NCBI RefSeq assembly: GCF_034702125.1 | Contig: NC_085867.1 | Coordinates: 49,179,898 to 49,243,897 of the forward strand | DNA length: 64,000 nt | Origin: Engraulis encrasicolus | Taxonomy: Eukaryota > Chordata > Actinopteri > Clupeiformes > Engraulidae | Direction of reading: 5' to 3' | Part shown: positions 44,510 to 55,604 of the stretch, in pieces | How positions within the stretch are numbered: the stretch's first letter is position 1 | How the letters are laid out: each line of letters starts with the position of its first letter | Program-made: the position numbers and the translations under genes | The notes under the pieces: generated by a model | The model's input: the letters and a program-made list of their open reading frames with translations, nothing else | Told to the model about the DNA's origin: nothing | Database searches by the model: none

Positions 44510-45069
44510 CACAGGTCTTCGACAGGGCCGTTCTCCTTGTCAGGATATTGCACACAGTTGGACTTGTCATCACAGCATAGCCTACTGGTGAATGAAACAT
44601 CCTTTGACAAATTTGAAGAATGGGTGCTTGGAATTGGATCAAAAAGAAGGCTTGGCATTTTTGTTTTTGCATCCGTCTAAATTATGAACATCAGTCTCTA
44701 AGAAAGCAACGCTGGCTCCTACAGTCCCACAAGTCACTACCCATGCACACAGGGCTGCTGGCAGCTCTGCCCGGGCCCAGGACATAGTCATTTGAAAACT
44801 CCCCCCCTCTCAATGCACAAACTGGACTGACAGCAGGGGCGTGGCAGCAAATTGTGGGCCCTGTGAACAATCAACTCCAATGGACCCCCTACCCCAGCCA
44901 CATATCTACATAAATTGGACTGTGTGTGGGCCCCCTATATGCACAGGGCCCTGGGGACTCAGTCACACTTTACCCCCCTGAACGACAGCCCTGAGTGACA
45001 GCCTCAATTTGGGCACCTCCCTTCGCCTGGACAGTTGACCTTGTTTGTGCCCCTGTTGACTGCCCAGCA
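44510..45069. other. Spacer, GGGCCC-rich repeat debris
   Basis: Several strings such as CCCGGGCCCAGGACAT and GTGGGCCCTGTGAAC suggest overlapping hAT-like MITE fragments, but no complete borders could be set. No gene recognised. Confidence 0.4.
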
Positions 45070-45627
45070 CAGGGCTGGACTGGCCATCTGGCATATCGGA
45101 CATTTCCCTGGTGGGCCCTGCACTCTTGTGGGTGCGGGGCCCACCGGTGAGTCAGTTCTGTGCCACTAATTATGAGGGGCCCCTTTAAGTCAAAAGTGCC
45201 CGGGCCCTATTTCTCCCCCATGAGGGGCCCCTTTAAAGGGGGATGCCACTATTTTGGGGCTTAATACAGTTAAAATCGTTGACTGGGGTTCATAAAGGTG
45301 GTTAAGTGTCTTATTTTTCATGTTAAGCGTTGTCTTACTTTAAGACAAGTTCAAAGAGGGAATATGTCGCTAAGCTAGTGAAAGTCAATGGATCCGTGTA
45401 GCATTGTAGCATGCTACATGGATCCATTGACTTTCACTAGCTTAGCGACATGCTCCCTCTTTTAACTTGTCTTAAAGCAAGACAACGGCTTACATGAAAA
45501 ATAAGACACTTTACCACCTTTATAAACCCTGGCCAACGATTTTAACTGTATTAAGCCCCAAAATAGTGGCATACCCCTTTAAGCCAAAAGTGCCCGGGCC
45601 CTATTTCTCCCCCAGTCCAGCCCTGGC
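45070..45627. mobile_element. hAT-like MITE (CAGGGCTGGACTGG ends) hosting a nested hairpin
   Basis: Starts CAGGGCTGGACTGGCCATC and ends CCAGTCCAGCCCTG. AAAGTGCCCGGGCCCTATTT appears on both sides of the nested palindrome at 45233-45582. Confidence 0.75.
45233..45582. mobile_element. Near-perfect 350-bp palindromic MITE at TTAA
   Basis: Arms of about 170 bp: CCACTATTTTGGGGCTTAAT / ATTAAGCCCCAAAATAGTGG, through TCGCTAAGCTAGTGAAAGTC / GACTTTCACTAGCTTAGCGA, with a short centre near 45405. TTAA flanks both ends. One arm also occurs alone at 58757-58847. Confidence 0.92.
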
Positions 45628-46033
45628 CTTGCATGGCCCTCTGTGGCAGTCTACAATGGCCAGATAATTATTAACAGAATAAAGCCTGGCTATGCAAAGG
45701 TAACAATGTCTTCAACGTTTCTATGACGTGGCAGTTAAAGCTGAGGAAAGTGAACTCCAGCCAGTAGTTCAGCCATGAACAGGCTATGAAAAACACAGGC
45801 CTATAAAGAGGAATTGTTTTTGGAGACCTGTAGGCTACATTGCTTGCCGTAAGCCCTTGTTGGTAAAGACCAACAACAAAAAGAAAAAAAGAGTTTGACC
45901 CCACATTGTGGAAAGAGAATGGTTACGTAACTCTAGTAAAAAGGAAATATGGACCTATCCAACACTGTGTGGGCAGCGGAGAAGGCACTGGTGGACGATT
46001 AATCTGCTGGCTGCATAAAGCAGGGTGTCAATA

Positions 46034-46291
46034 CTGCCCTTTGAGGGCCAAGTGCAGTAACTACGCCAACATCCACACAGAAAAGGGACTTCAAAATATT
46101 AGTATTAGGTTGGATATTGCAGCGGCGGCAAGTTTGACAATGCAATATCTCTTAAATGGGACGTACATTAGGACCGTTTGGCTTTGTCACAAGATAAAGA
46201 AGCTGTAATGAAGACCATTTTCAGTCTAAACTCAATTTTGACTAAATACGTTTGTATGTAGTTACTGCACTTTGCCTTTTTAGGGCAGAAT
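46034..46291. repeat. Foldback element, ACTGCCCT ends
   Basis: CTGCCCTTTGAGGGCCAAG and TGCAGTAACTACGCC at the left; GTAGTTACTGCACTTTGCC and TTTTTAGGGCAG at the right. The interior open frame (45906-46208) overlaps the border and is not a recognised protein. Confidence 0.7.
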
Positions 46292-47509
46292 AACAGTCCT
46301 TAAAAAGCCAAGATCCATGTCTTTAATAAAGTTTTTATTGTGATAAATGCATGCGTTTGTATACTGTATCTATGATGGTTAATTAGTCTCTTTTCAACCT
46401 GAGTAGATATCCAAACAAACAAAATATTGAGTTCATATGAACAGCATGCCGCCACTGACTGACTGTGGCCAACTTGCTTTAAAACACATCATACTTCGCA
46501 TTCTAATTTCTACAGTTCTAGAACAGCCCACTGTTCTGATGCCAGCACAGAGAACATGAATGAATATGGGCCAAAGTTGCCCCTTTTGTTTTTTTTGCAA
46601 AAACATGCCTGCTTTTTTAAAGAGTGCAGTGCTGCATTCAGTGATTTCTCTGGTGGCTTGCCAAGAAATGTTTCTCAGAAGTTGACGCCTCTATCAGTTC
46701 TGTTTTTCAGGCTCCTCAGGCTGAGGTCTGTAATGGTCGCCTCGCCGGAGAGGTTTGCCGCTGATGGGGCATAAGCACCTCGCCCATCTTGGTCTGCAGT
46801 GCACCATGCAGATGCTGATGAGGATGAAGATGATGATGAAGGTGGTTCCTTGCCTGCAGTCATTTGGGCTTGTTTTTGATGGAACAGTGCTGCTTTTGCT
46901 ATGCAGTGTGCAAGCGACTTTGCCATTTCAATGCATTCTGGTTCGAATTTTCTGTGAAAGTGCGCATGCATGCTGCGCAGACTGTGCAGCATTGCACCAT
47001 CACAAACACGGCCATTGTAATGAAGAATTGATGAATTAGCGCTATCAAGTCAACTAGTGTTGCTGCATAGAGGTAGAAAATTAGACTAGAGGTGACACGA
47101 CAATTCGCGACAGTACTGGGAAATGGCACATGGCGCCTCCCATCTTCTGTAGGTAGTGTAGGCACCTTTAGTTAATGCAAGTGAATGGAGAACACGCCCA
47201 CCCCTGTCGAAACATGTACTAAAACTGTGTTAATATGAAGTAACACATTAATCAACGACCAGTTTTGAAATGTCAGGCTAAATATCTGCTTAAATCATGT
47301 GAGTTGATAAAATACATTTAAAAATCAAATTGTATTAATTATGTATATATTTAGCAACACACTTCAACTATTGTATAGTGTGTTGATGGACATTTTCCCA
47401 TTAAGCCATTTTTTGACAGAGGTGAGCCTCCTTCTCCATTCATTTCTATTTCTAAGGTCTACCTACAAATAATGGCCGCCACAGATTGCAGAGAAAAGGG
47501 GGGCGGGGT
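46292..47509. other. Spacer with one unrecognised open frame
   Basis: Minus-strand frame 46675-46992 reads a Ser-rich 105-residue peptide (MAKSLAHCIAKAALFHQKQA, then a run of serines). It matches no family I recognise, and no splice context ties it to a neighbour. It could be transposon debris. Confidence 0.35.
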
Positions 47510-47769
47510 CACCCCTAGTCTAATGTTCTACCTCTTTGGTGCCGGGTCACATCTAGTCTAATGTTCTATCTCTATGGTGCTGGGTCACCTCTAGTCTAAT
47601 TTTCTATCTCTATGGTGCCGGGTCACCTCTAGTCTAATGTTCTATCTCTATGGTGCCGGGTCACCTCTAGTCTAATTTTCTACCTCTATGGTGCCGGGTC
47701 ACATCTAGTCTAATGTTCTACCTCTATGGTGCCGGGTCACCTCTAGTCTAATGTTCTACCTCTATGTGT
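47510..47769. repeat. 38-bp minisatellite, about 7 copies
   Basis: Units of CTCTAGTCTAATGTTCTACC then TCTATGGTGCCGGGTCAC. TAGTCTAAT recurs every 38 bp (about 47516, 47554, 47592, 47630, 47668, 47706, 47744) with few changes. Confidence 0.92.
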
Positions 47770-47839
47770 TGCTGTTTTACTGTTTTTCCCTCTCTGTATT
47801 TCACTCATATACAGATTGAAAATTAAAAAAAAAAACATT

Positions 47840-48803
47840 TGAGTTGAGATAAATCATTTTATTCATCCAATAAAATGCATCCATTTTCATTTGTCTATAG
47901 AAATGCAATAACGATTTGTTAATAAACTGTGCTTTATGACAAACCATTTAGACACATACAGTGTATGTCTTTATATTATCGAGAAAAAATATTTTGTAAT
48001 ACTAAAGATCAGCCAAGCAAATACACAGTTGATATGAACTGGTCTGAAACTGATCTGCAGAACAACTAGATGCCAAGTCAGTCAGGAAATCTAGTCTGAA
48101 GACTACATCAGAGATGCTAGAGTCTTCTCCAGTCTCTCTGACTATATTTGTAAGGAAATTTATCTGTGTACCCCAAACGCTTAAAACAAAGTAAAATCAT
48201 CCATCAAACGCCTGACATATCTAAAAGAGAAATACTGCAGTAATGTAGGCTATGGTGAGGAAAAAAGGGGACACTTAAATTCCGCTCAAGTTCCTTTGCT
48301 CTTGAAGGTGCACTGTGTAGGATGGTGGCCAGGGCAATTTTCCAAGTCATAATGAACACTTTGAATTAGATGGTGTTCGTAAGTATTTGTCAAAAAGGTA
48401 ACATTTGTGAATGAGCAGCATGAATTCTGGAAATAAACTACTAATAAAGATATTACACAGTACAGGAAATGGTCAAAAAAGGTACTGCAACTATGCTGCT
48501 CATTGAAACTGGGCTGCCTATTGCCAAATTTGCTCTTTTCATGAAAGTTTACAAAGTAATAAACTAATATTTTCTAGTATGGCCCAAGTACAGTCATTTT
48601 TGCAGCCAAAAATGTCAATTTCTGGAAATTCAAAATGGCGGACCGTGGAGAAGATCCCCCTTTTCACGTATGAAAAGTGCAATTTTTCCAATGAATACTT
48701 AGAATTTGATGGTGGTGGTAAGTATTCACGAAAAAGGTAACATTAGTGAATGGGTAGCATGAATTCTGGAAATAAACAACTAAAAATCTTAAACAGTGTA
48801 CTT
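47840..48803 (-). other. Possible 3' UTR of the ch25h-like gene
   Basis: A minus-strand AATAAA at about 47855-47861, followed by a T-rich stretch, is the nearest clear poly(A) signal past the stop codon. If used, the 3' UTR is about 950 bp and consists partly of family A MITE sequence (48302-48808). Inferred from the signal only. Confidence 0.35.
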
Positions 48804-48808
48804 TTAAG
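48302..48808 (+). mobile_element. TTAA-site MITE, family A (copies 4a and 4b, end to end)
   Basis: 48302-48460 is a copy with its middle deleted (starts GAAGGTGCACTGTGTAGGAT). 48456-48808 is a nearly full copy whose right end AACAGTGTACTTTTAAG abuts the ch25h-like coding exon. Confidence 0.85.
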
Positions 48809-49508
48809 TTCCCTTGTTCTTGCTCATCCTGCTCTTGTTGTTCTTGTTGTTCTTGAGTGACCCGACAACGAGAGAGGAGGGGGGGTCGTACGCCGTGCCC
48901 CCCAGCCAGTCCCAGTGGGAGAAGAAGGGGGCGTAGTTGGTGCTGGGCCTCTGGTGGTGGGCATCGTGCTTCGGTAAGCCGCCCCACAGCCCGAACGGCA
49001 CCAGGTTGTGCATGGCCCAGGGGAAGTCGTAGCCGCAGTGGTCCTCGGTGGACACCCAGATGTTGAAGACCATGAAGGCCCAGGTGGTCAGGCAGTGGCA
49101 CTGCAGGATGATGGGGTTGGCCGTGGTCCAGAAGCCCACGCTGAACAGCTCCCAGCCGGACAGGTACTGCCAAGGCAAGGCAAGGCAGGTCAAAGGTCAA
49201 AGGTCAGGGCAGGGCAAGTCAAGGCAGTGCAAGTCAAGGCAGGGCAAAGCAAGGCAGGGCAGGGCAGGTCAAGTGTACTTAACTATTGTCAAAAATCTAT
49301 GTGTGCAATGACAGGGTTGATACAGAAGTTTGAAATTGCATTTCAATTGAATTTGAAATCTCCAAAGTGCATTTAGACTAAACATACATATAAGACATTG
49401 ACAAAAATCACACACACTCACACATACACACACAATGTGCAGTAAAAACTAACATACACATGAATTTCCATACTTTCTCTGATACATTCACTAAATAAAC
49501 TCAACCGT

Positions 49509-49599
<91 letters not shown>

Positions 49600-51860
49600 T
49601 GGTGCTGATGGTGTACAGCATGGAAGGTGGAAGTTAATTGATGAGATTTGTTTTGTTATTTTATTTCACTTGTTATTTTAACGCAGGTGACATTTTAACT
49701 TTATAACTGTGCTGCATGCCACATCTCAACGGGTCTATTTTTCCTGGTAAAATAAATATAAAAATATAATAAATAACTATGAAGCCAACCTGTGTGACGA
49801 GGCTGAATGGCTCCTGGTACTGGTGGTGTACGGCGTGGAAGGTGCGGTAGAGCCAGCCCACGCGGTGATGCAGCATGTGCCAGAAGTAATACTGGAAGAC
49901 ACAATACAATACAATTACATTCAATTTCAATTCTTTATTTAAATCAGGCACATGGATAGTCCATACCAAGGTAAACAAGAGTATAAATTACATAGCAAGA
50001 GAAGTTAAGAATGGTCCATATGCATGGCCCATATCAAGTTCCATATGAAGAGCTCTTTTCCAAAACACTATATCCACCATTTTTGACGTTTTGCATTTTA
50101 ATATTGGAATTGACTGTTAAAAAGTCCTTTCATCTATGTGTGAAATCTTGCCATTCAAATGTTTTGAGAACATACTTTTTTAGCCTCTACAAAATGCATT
50201 TTGCAATGCAATTCAATGGAATGCCCAATACAAAAATGGCAATTTCCCAACATTCTATAAAATGGATATATCTCATTTTGGAAAAGAGCTCTTCATATGC
50301 ATGGTCCAGATCAAGGTAAACAAGAGTATACATTCCATAGCAAGAGAAGTGAATACAATAGGCCTACAACATGTACTTATACTATAGCGCAGTATCACGA
50401 TGAAGTTGAATTCAAAGCGCTTTCAAAATACACACACACACACACACACACATACACACATTCCCACATTCACACACCAGCTCTGCAGTGGTGTAGTCTA
50501 CTTTTTTATGGTGGGTATACTGTATATTTGACATTTTTTTGAAGTGGGTATACTGTATATATTTGTGCTATTCAAAACAATGGATCAATACATTTTAAGT
50601 GGGTATACTGAAATGAAAGTGGGAATACTCCGTATACCTGCGTTCTACGTAGACTACACCACTGCAGATCTGGAGGCATAGCATCAAGACTACAGTACCA
50701 GCGCAGGAAGACTGTTATGTGTAGTTCAAATGCATTGAGTACTTTTCTACTTCTCTGTTTAACTCCATCTTTAACATTGATGTTTTTTTCCCCATTTGTT
50801 AAGCACTCTGAGCTGCATGCCTTGTATGATATAGTGCTATACAAATACAGATATTATTATTATTATTATTATTAGTTTTTTTTCAGTGTTGGGAAAGTTA
50901 CTCAAAAACTGTAATGCATTACTAATAACACATTACTGTCTTTTCAGAATAATCCCTTACACTACAATATTACAATATTTAAAATGTAAGGCATTACACT
51001 ACTGTTGCATTACTTTAATTACTTTCGCCAAAATAACTGTAGGCCTAAATATGATCTGGAAATTTATTACAGTGTAATAAAGCTCATGGGTCCTGACTTT
51101 TTCACCTCCAACCCAGGAGGTGTTTTTGGTAGCATGCAGACTAAAAACTACCAGGCTCAGGAATAACTTCTTTCTGACCCACCACATTGAATACCACTAA
51201 AATCCAGGTCATTGTAATGCATTTGTAACGTAAGTTATTTGGCATTGTAACTAGGTAAATATTACAGATTCTTGCCCTGTAATGCCTTACATTACTGCAT
51301 TACAGCGAAAAGTAATGCATTACAGTAATGAATTACTTTTGTAATGCATTACCTCCCAACACTGTTAGTTTTACCTGGAAGTCGAAGATGACCATGCAGC
51401 CCAGCACGCCCGCCAGGAAGCCCAGCAGCGTGGGGGCCTCGTCGGGTAAGGGGACCGGGGGCCTCCACAGCCACTGGCCCACCGCCGCCGGGAAGATAAA
51501 GACCATGTGGTTGTAGGTGGTGAGGCCCAGGGTCCGCCAGACGCTGCTCCAGGCCAGATGACGGTCCGGGTGCAGGCGGCGCCGGTTCAGCCAGGCCCAG
51601 TGCGGAGCCAGCAGGTCCAGGGTGGTGTACGCCGACACCAGGAAGAGGTAGGTGGAGACGGAGAGGAAGACGGGGAAGAGGGGCGAGCGGATGGTAGCCT
51701 GGTGGTGCCGGAGGACGTAGTCCCACACCGGCTGCAGCAGAGAGTCCTCGGGCAGATGCAGAGGCAGAGGCAGAGGCAGACGCAGGGTCACGTTGGTCAT
51801 GTCTGGTAGATACAGCCCTTGCATGACATTGGTCATGTCTAGTGGAAATAGCCCTTGCAT
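48804..51860 (-). CDS. ch25hl: Cholesterol 25-hydroxylase-like protein, 316 aa, three exons
   Basis: Member of the fatty acid hydroxylase superfamily of membrane di-iron enzymes, which in CH25H makes 25-hydroxycholesterol in the ER. Exons: 51375-51860, 49790-49891, 48804-49166, all phase 0. Exon 1 holds three hydrophobic stretches ([47 protein letters not shown]). Exon 2 holds histidine boxes HMLHH (167-171) and HAVHH (181-185). Exon 3 starts [12 protein letters not shown] and holds [20 protein letters not shown] and the third box HDAHH (263-267), then FFSHWD. The start is the first ATG, though later in-frame ATGs exist because a 12-residue N-terminal segment ([12 protein letters not shown]) is duplicated. 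The tail after YDPPSS is low-complexity (NNKNNK) and ends at a transposon TTAA. Human CH25H is intronless; which fish paralogue this is cannot be told from the sequence. Confidence 0.9.
49190..49270. repeat. Imperfect AAGGCAGGGCAAGTC repeat in ch25h-like intron 2
   Basis: Short units of CAAGGCAGG / CAAGTCAAGG / GGTCAAAGGTCA repeat from just upstream of the exon 3 acceptor. Confidence 0.75.
49511..49596. repeat. CA microsatellite
   Basis: About 43 uninterrupted CA dinucleotides in ch25h-like intron 2. Confidence 0.97.
50047..50296. repeat. Foldback element flanked by a direct duplication
   Basis: Arms GAGCTCTTTTCCAAAACA and AATATTGGAATTGACTG are complemented by CAATGCAATTCAATGGAATG and TTTTGGAAAAGAGCTC. 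AAGGTAAACAAGAGTATA plus CATAGCAAGAGAAGT occurs on both sides (49968-50004 and 50312-50350). Confidence 0.75.
50478..50672. mobile_element. Palindromic MITE (CTGCAGTGGTGTAGTCTAC ends)
   Basis: Left CTGCAGTGGTGTAGTCTAC and right GTAGACTACACCACTGCAG. The interior repeats GTGGGTATACTGTATA. Confidence 0.85.
50764..50873 (+). mobile_element. LINE/SINE 3' tail with ATT repeat (copy 1)
   Basis: CATCTTTAACATTGATGTTT, TTAAGCACTCTGAGC, GCCTTGTATGATATAGTGCT and ACAAATACAGATATTATTA. The same tail is at 62385-62556. No coding part remains. Confidence 0.7.
50884..51364. mobile_element. hAT-type MITE (CAGTGTTGGG ends) next to ch25h-like exon 1
   Basis: Starts CAGTGTTGGGAAAGTTACTC and ends GCATTACCTCCCAACACTG, the common teleost hAT terminus, with many GTAATGCATTAC palindromes. 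TTAGTTTT occurs at both flanks, with a T-run expansion at the left. Its right end is 10 bp from the exon 1 junction (51375). Confidence 0.88.
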
Positions 51861-51973
51861 GGTGGTGGTGATCCTGGTGCCCAATAGGCAATACTGCAAG
51901 TGACTGACTGACTGCAGTGCCGAGCGAGAACTGCCAACTGTCAGTTATTGCCTCAAGAGACTGATGTTAAAAG

Positions 51974-52253
51974 AGAGAGAGAGAGTTTTCTCTGGTAGTA
52001 CTCACTGGTGATTGTGGAAGCACCACCTCCAATATGGCAAAAAAAAACACATCTCTCTCTCTCTCTCTCTCACGCTCTGTGTGTGTCTCTCTCTCTGTCT
52101 CTCTCTCACGCTCTCTGTCTCTCTCTCTGTTTCTCTCTCTCTGCCTCTCTCTCTCTTTCTCTTTGTGTCTCTCTCTTTCTCTCTCTCTCTCTCTGCCTCT
52201 CTCTCTCTCTGTGTCTCTCCCTGTCCCTCTCTCTCTCCCTCTCCTCGCCCATT
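51974..52253. repeat. TC/GA-rich low-complexity tract upstream of ch25h-like
   Basis: (TCTC)n with GTGT and TGTCTC interruptions at 52052-52240 and a GA run at 51974-51985. It lies about 115-390 bp upstream of the first ATG of the ch25h-like gene, in the expected promoter or 5' UTR. The long frames across it are artefacts. Confidence 0.9.
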
Positions 52254-52829
52254 AAGCTTTACTAGCATGACCATTTCCATAAACAGTGTTGCCAAAGCAC
52301 AAAGCACAAAGCAGGCACCGAAACAAGAACATATCAATGATGCCATTCATTTGATTCACAAGTCCAGGAGTTAATAAGATCTATATAAAAAAGAAACAGC
52401 CATGCAGCGAGTCAAAAAGAGTGTTTGCAAAAAGATGGAGTTTCCTATTTCACAAAGGCAAATTGCAAAATGTGTGTGCTTCTCTGTTTTCTAACTGAAT
52501 TGTTTCTTACAGTACATGCACAGCTCTAATTCCCCATTTATGGGGTGCATAATTAATGATACCACATGTACTATATATAGGCCTAGGCTAGAATCATTTC
52601 ATAAAACCTGTTGCATGTTGACAAATACAGCCACCAAAGAGACATCGAAGGTCAAGTCGATGGGAGCTGAAGTGTTGAAATCTGCCTTTTAAAATACTAC
52701 TGAAACACAGAACCTCTTACCAATCATTTGTATATTGGGTAACAATCCTTTTCCTTTCCAAGTGTAAGAATTTCCCTGCCTCTCTGTCGTTACCAGCTCT
52801 TATGCAATCCATGTCTAAGGTAACCATAG
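52254..52829. other. Spacer, nothing recognised
   Basis: AT-rich sequence without a gene, RNA gene or bounded repeat that I can identify. Confidence 0.5.
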
Positions 52830-53440
52830 CCAGGACTGGGACAAGAAATCGGGTCCGGCATTTTTGGCATAGACCAGTCCCTCTCCCCCACTCCCCCTTA
52901 AGGGCCTTACACACACGTCGCTGCTAGTTACTCGCTCAGCGAATGAACTCAATAGAATGTCAATGTGTTCCAGCGAGACTAGCAGGCGAGTAGGCGAGTA
53001 CTGTACAAGCGATGCGATGTGGGCGGATACCAAGTTGAAAATATTTTATCTTCGAGCGACGCGAGTAAGCGAGTAACCAATTGGATGGCAGAGTTCGGTA
53101 CTTCTCGCCTGTTCATTGGCAGTTAAAGCCGCGGGAACTTTCAGCGAACGTTCTATGAAAGAGAGGCGAGTAGGCGAGCAAGCGAGAAGCTAGTAAATAG
53201 CAGCGATATGTGTGTACGGCCCCTTAGGGGCTACTACAGTTATGATGGCTTCAGTCCACTGTGTATTAAGGATGCGTCGATGGGCCACACCATCTAAATT
53301 ATGGGCCAGTCTCTAAGGGGAAAATTTGAAACAAACAAACAAACAAAAACAAAAAACAACAAAAAAAGCATTGGCCCCCCTGGAGACTGTCGGCCCACCG
53401 GGAAAATGCCCTGTACGCCAGTTGACCAGTCCGGCCCCGA
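52830..53440. mobile_element. Decayed CCAGGACTGG hAT-like MITE with a nested MITE
   Basis: AGCCAGGACTGGGACAAG (52830) and TTGACCAGTCCGGCC (53420) resemble the ends of 45070-45627. Inside, 52904-53225 has its own inverted ends CCTTACACACACGTCGCTGC / GCAGCGATATGTGTGTACGG and repeated GCGAGTAGGCGAGTA units. Confidence 0.65.
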
Positions 53441-53918
53441 CCGTAGCCATCCCCCACTGGAGAGGGGTATAGGTAGGGTAGGGGGTATCCTCAACCCAAG
53501 CGGACCATAAAACCATGTTACTGCCCAACACAGGGCCCCCAAAAAACATTCAGAGAAGAGGACAGCACATCTGGAAATGGTTAAGTAAATAAATGTTTAT
53601 TGAAATTGAAAAGTGTGAGGGAAAATTATTTGAATGTGCTGCATGTAATTGCACCCCTGAGTGCATATTTGCACGTGTGCACGTGTGTACAGCACAATGT
53701 AGTATTATGAAAGAGAGGGTGAGAATGGGAAAGAGAAATCATCAAAGGTGCGTACCATGAAGGACATGTGACCAAAATGGAGCCCTTCCACATCTCTAAG
53801 ACATAATACTGTATATTGGGTATTTTGAAATGTGTTAGTTTTGGGTAATTTTGGGTGGCACACCACACATCCAAAAACCAATTTTTGCTGGTGCCAAACA
53901 AAAGTGTCAGACAGTTGC

Positions 53919-54366
53919 AGGAGGTAGGTCTGCACACTGCCGATAAGCTCCAAAAAATAGAATAAAATGTTATGTATAGAATAAAATGTTACATTACATT
54001 TGGTTTACATCTTGGATGGACATGAATACAATATGTCACACTGCATCCCTTATTATGTTACTGTGTATTATAATGGTATAAATACTGTAAATGCATGTGA
54101 TTATGTTGCATCTGTGCTAGGTGCATTGTGTGTGCTGCTGAACATCTTTATTTAGCTCCAAGATTCATTAAGTTTCTTTCAAGGTACATTAAGTTTCATT
54201 CAAGTTTCCTTGCTCTACTCTATATAGCATACGATACCGATACACAGTACCAATGTTTCATTTTAACACCAATTATTCATCATGGACCCCCTTTTAACTT
54301 TATTTTTTATAGTTTTATTAAGTTTTAATATTGGCAGTGTGCAGACCTACATACCTCCTCCAACTA
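53919..54366. repeat. Inverted repeat pair, 26-30 bp arms, 400-bp loop
   Basis: GGAGGTAGGTCTGCACACTG at the left and CAGTGTGCAGACCTACATAC at the right. The interior is unrecognised. The GCACACTG outer motif resembles the hairpin family. Confidence 0.65.
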
Positions 54367-55231
54367 CTATGAGATGTGCCCAGTGGGTGGTGCAGTCATA
54401 CCAAGCCAGCCCTGTAGAGGGCGCCGTGGGTCATAAAACTACCCTGTGTCAGATGATACCGAGGGAGTCTAGCAGAAAACTTGTTCATGAAGGTTGAAGA
54501 GAATTCTAGGAACAGATTCAGTTGGGGTCAAAGGTCACCTGACATCTGTGCCCTTGCCACTGGCTTCCTCTTCCGTGTGCCAATAAAATTAAAAGTATTT
54601 ATTGAGTGTTACCTAAGAGTATTTACTGGGAGTATTGTATTTGCAGTTTTCAATGTGCAAACCTCTATTTTGTCCATTGATGTTTTTGCCCTGCATCTAG
54701 CCACCACAGTGAGGTGTGATGTACAAGTGTCTACTTTGTTAAAAGAGCCCCCACAAGCACAGGTGGAGGACAGGAGTCCACATATTGGAATCCACCCAAA
54801 GTCTTATGATGTCATGCGGACATTTTTACGATAGTGATTGATGTATTGTTGGACAACGTATAAATAGTCTGTACTCACCACATACTGTGAAGACATACCC
54901 CCATACTCAGGCTTAGTTCATTTTAAAAGTATTAGAATACCAAGGAGGCACTCATCTTCTTTGTAGTTAAAATGCCTTTATTTTAATGGGCATAACATGA
55001 TTACAACACTTAGACGCGTTTTGCACATCTTATTCACTATATATGACCTGTATGCTTGCAGAGATGTAATTGCTAATGATATTTTGGTTACATACAGTAT
55101 ATGGAGATGATTAAGCCAGGCATTGACCTTTGTCTGCCTGCCTGTCTGTCTGTCCAACAGTAGTAGTTTGCACTGCCTGTAGGTGGCGCCAAATATGCAA
55201 CATCTGCAGCTAGCATTGGCCAAGTCATTAG
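54367..55231. other. Spacer downstream of s100z, no gene recognised
   Basis: The frame 54481-54834 has no recognised domain. 54940-55030 (GAGGCACTCATCTTC, TTAGACGCGTTTTGCACATC) looks like a half hairpin of the same type as 60335-60437. Confidence 0.4.
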
Positions 55232-55604
55232 TTAAAGGTGCACTGTGTAGGATGTGGCCGGAGCACTGTAGGTATTGCAAGTATGCTGATTATGGGAACT
55301 GTGCTGGCTATAGCCAAATTCCATCTTTTCACGAATATTTACTAAATAATAAACTAATATTTACTAATATGACCAAAGTATAGCACATTCTGCAGCTAAA
55401 AATGGCTATTTCTGGATATTCAAAATGGCGGACCATGGAGAAGATCCCCCTTTTCATGTATGAAAAGTGCCACTTTTCCAATCATATTAAACACTTAGAA
55501 TTTGATGGTGGTGGTAAGTATTCATAAAAAAGGTACCATTTGTGAATGGGAAGTATGACTTCTGGAAATAAACTACTAAAAACTTTACACAGTGCACCTT
55601 TTAA
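55232..55604 (+). mobile_element. TTAA-site MITE, family A (copy 5)
   Basis: TTAAAGGTGCACTGTGTAGG at the left, CACAGTGCACCTTTTAA at the right. Interior AAAATGGCGGACCATGGAGA is shared with copies 3, 4 and 6. Confidence 0.9.

Noticed and set aside
45906..46208. 100-residue Cys-containing plus-strand frame
   Set aside because: It overlaps the border of the foldback element at 46034-46291 and resembles no protein I know.
46675..46992. Ser-rich minus-strand frame as a novel gene
   Set aside because: No recognised domain, no supporting splice or poly(A) context, and surrounding sequence is repeat-like. Kept only as an unrecognised frame.
51349..51891. 180-residue Ala/Pro/Gly-rich frame on the minus strand at 51.3-51.9 kb, and the plus-strand frame 51507-51809
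   Set aside because: Alternative-frame shadows of the GC-rich ch25h-like exon 1; only the frame with hydrophobic helices continues into the histidine-box exons.
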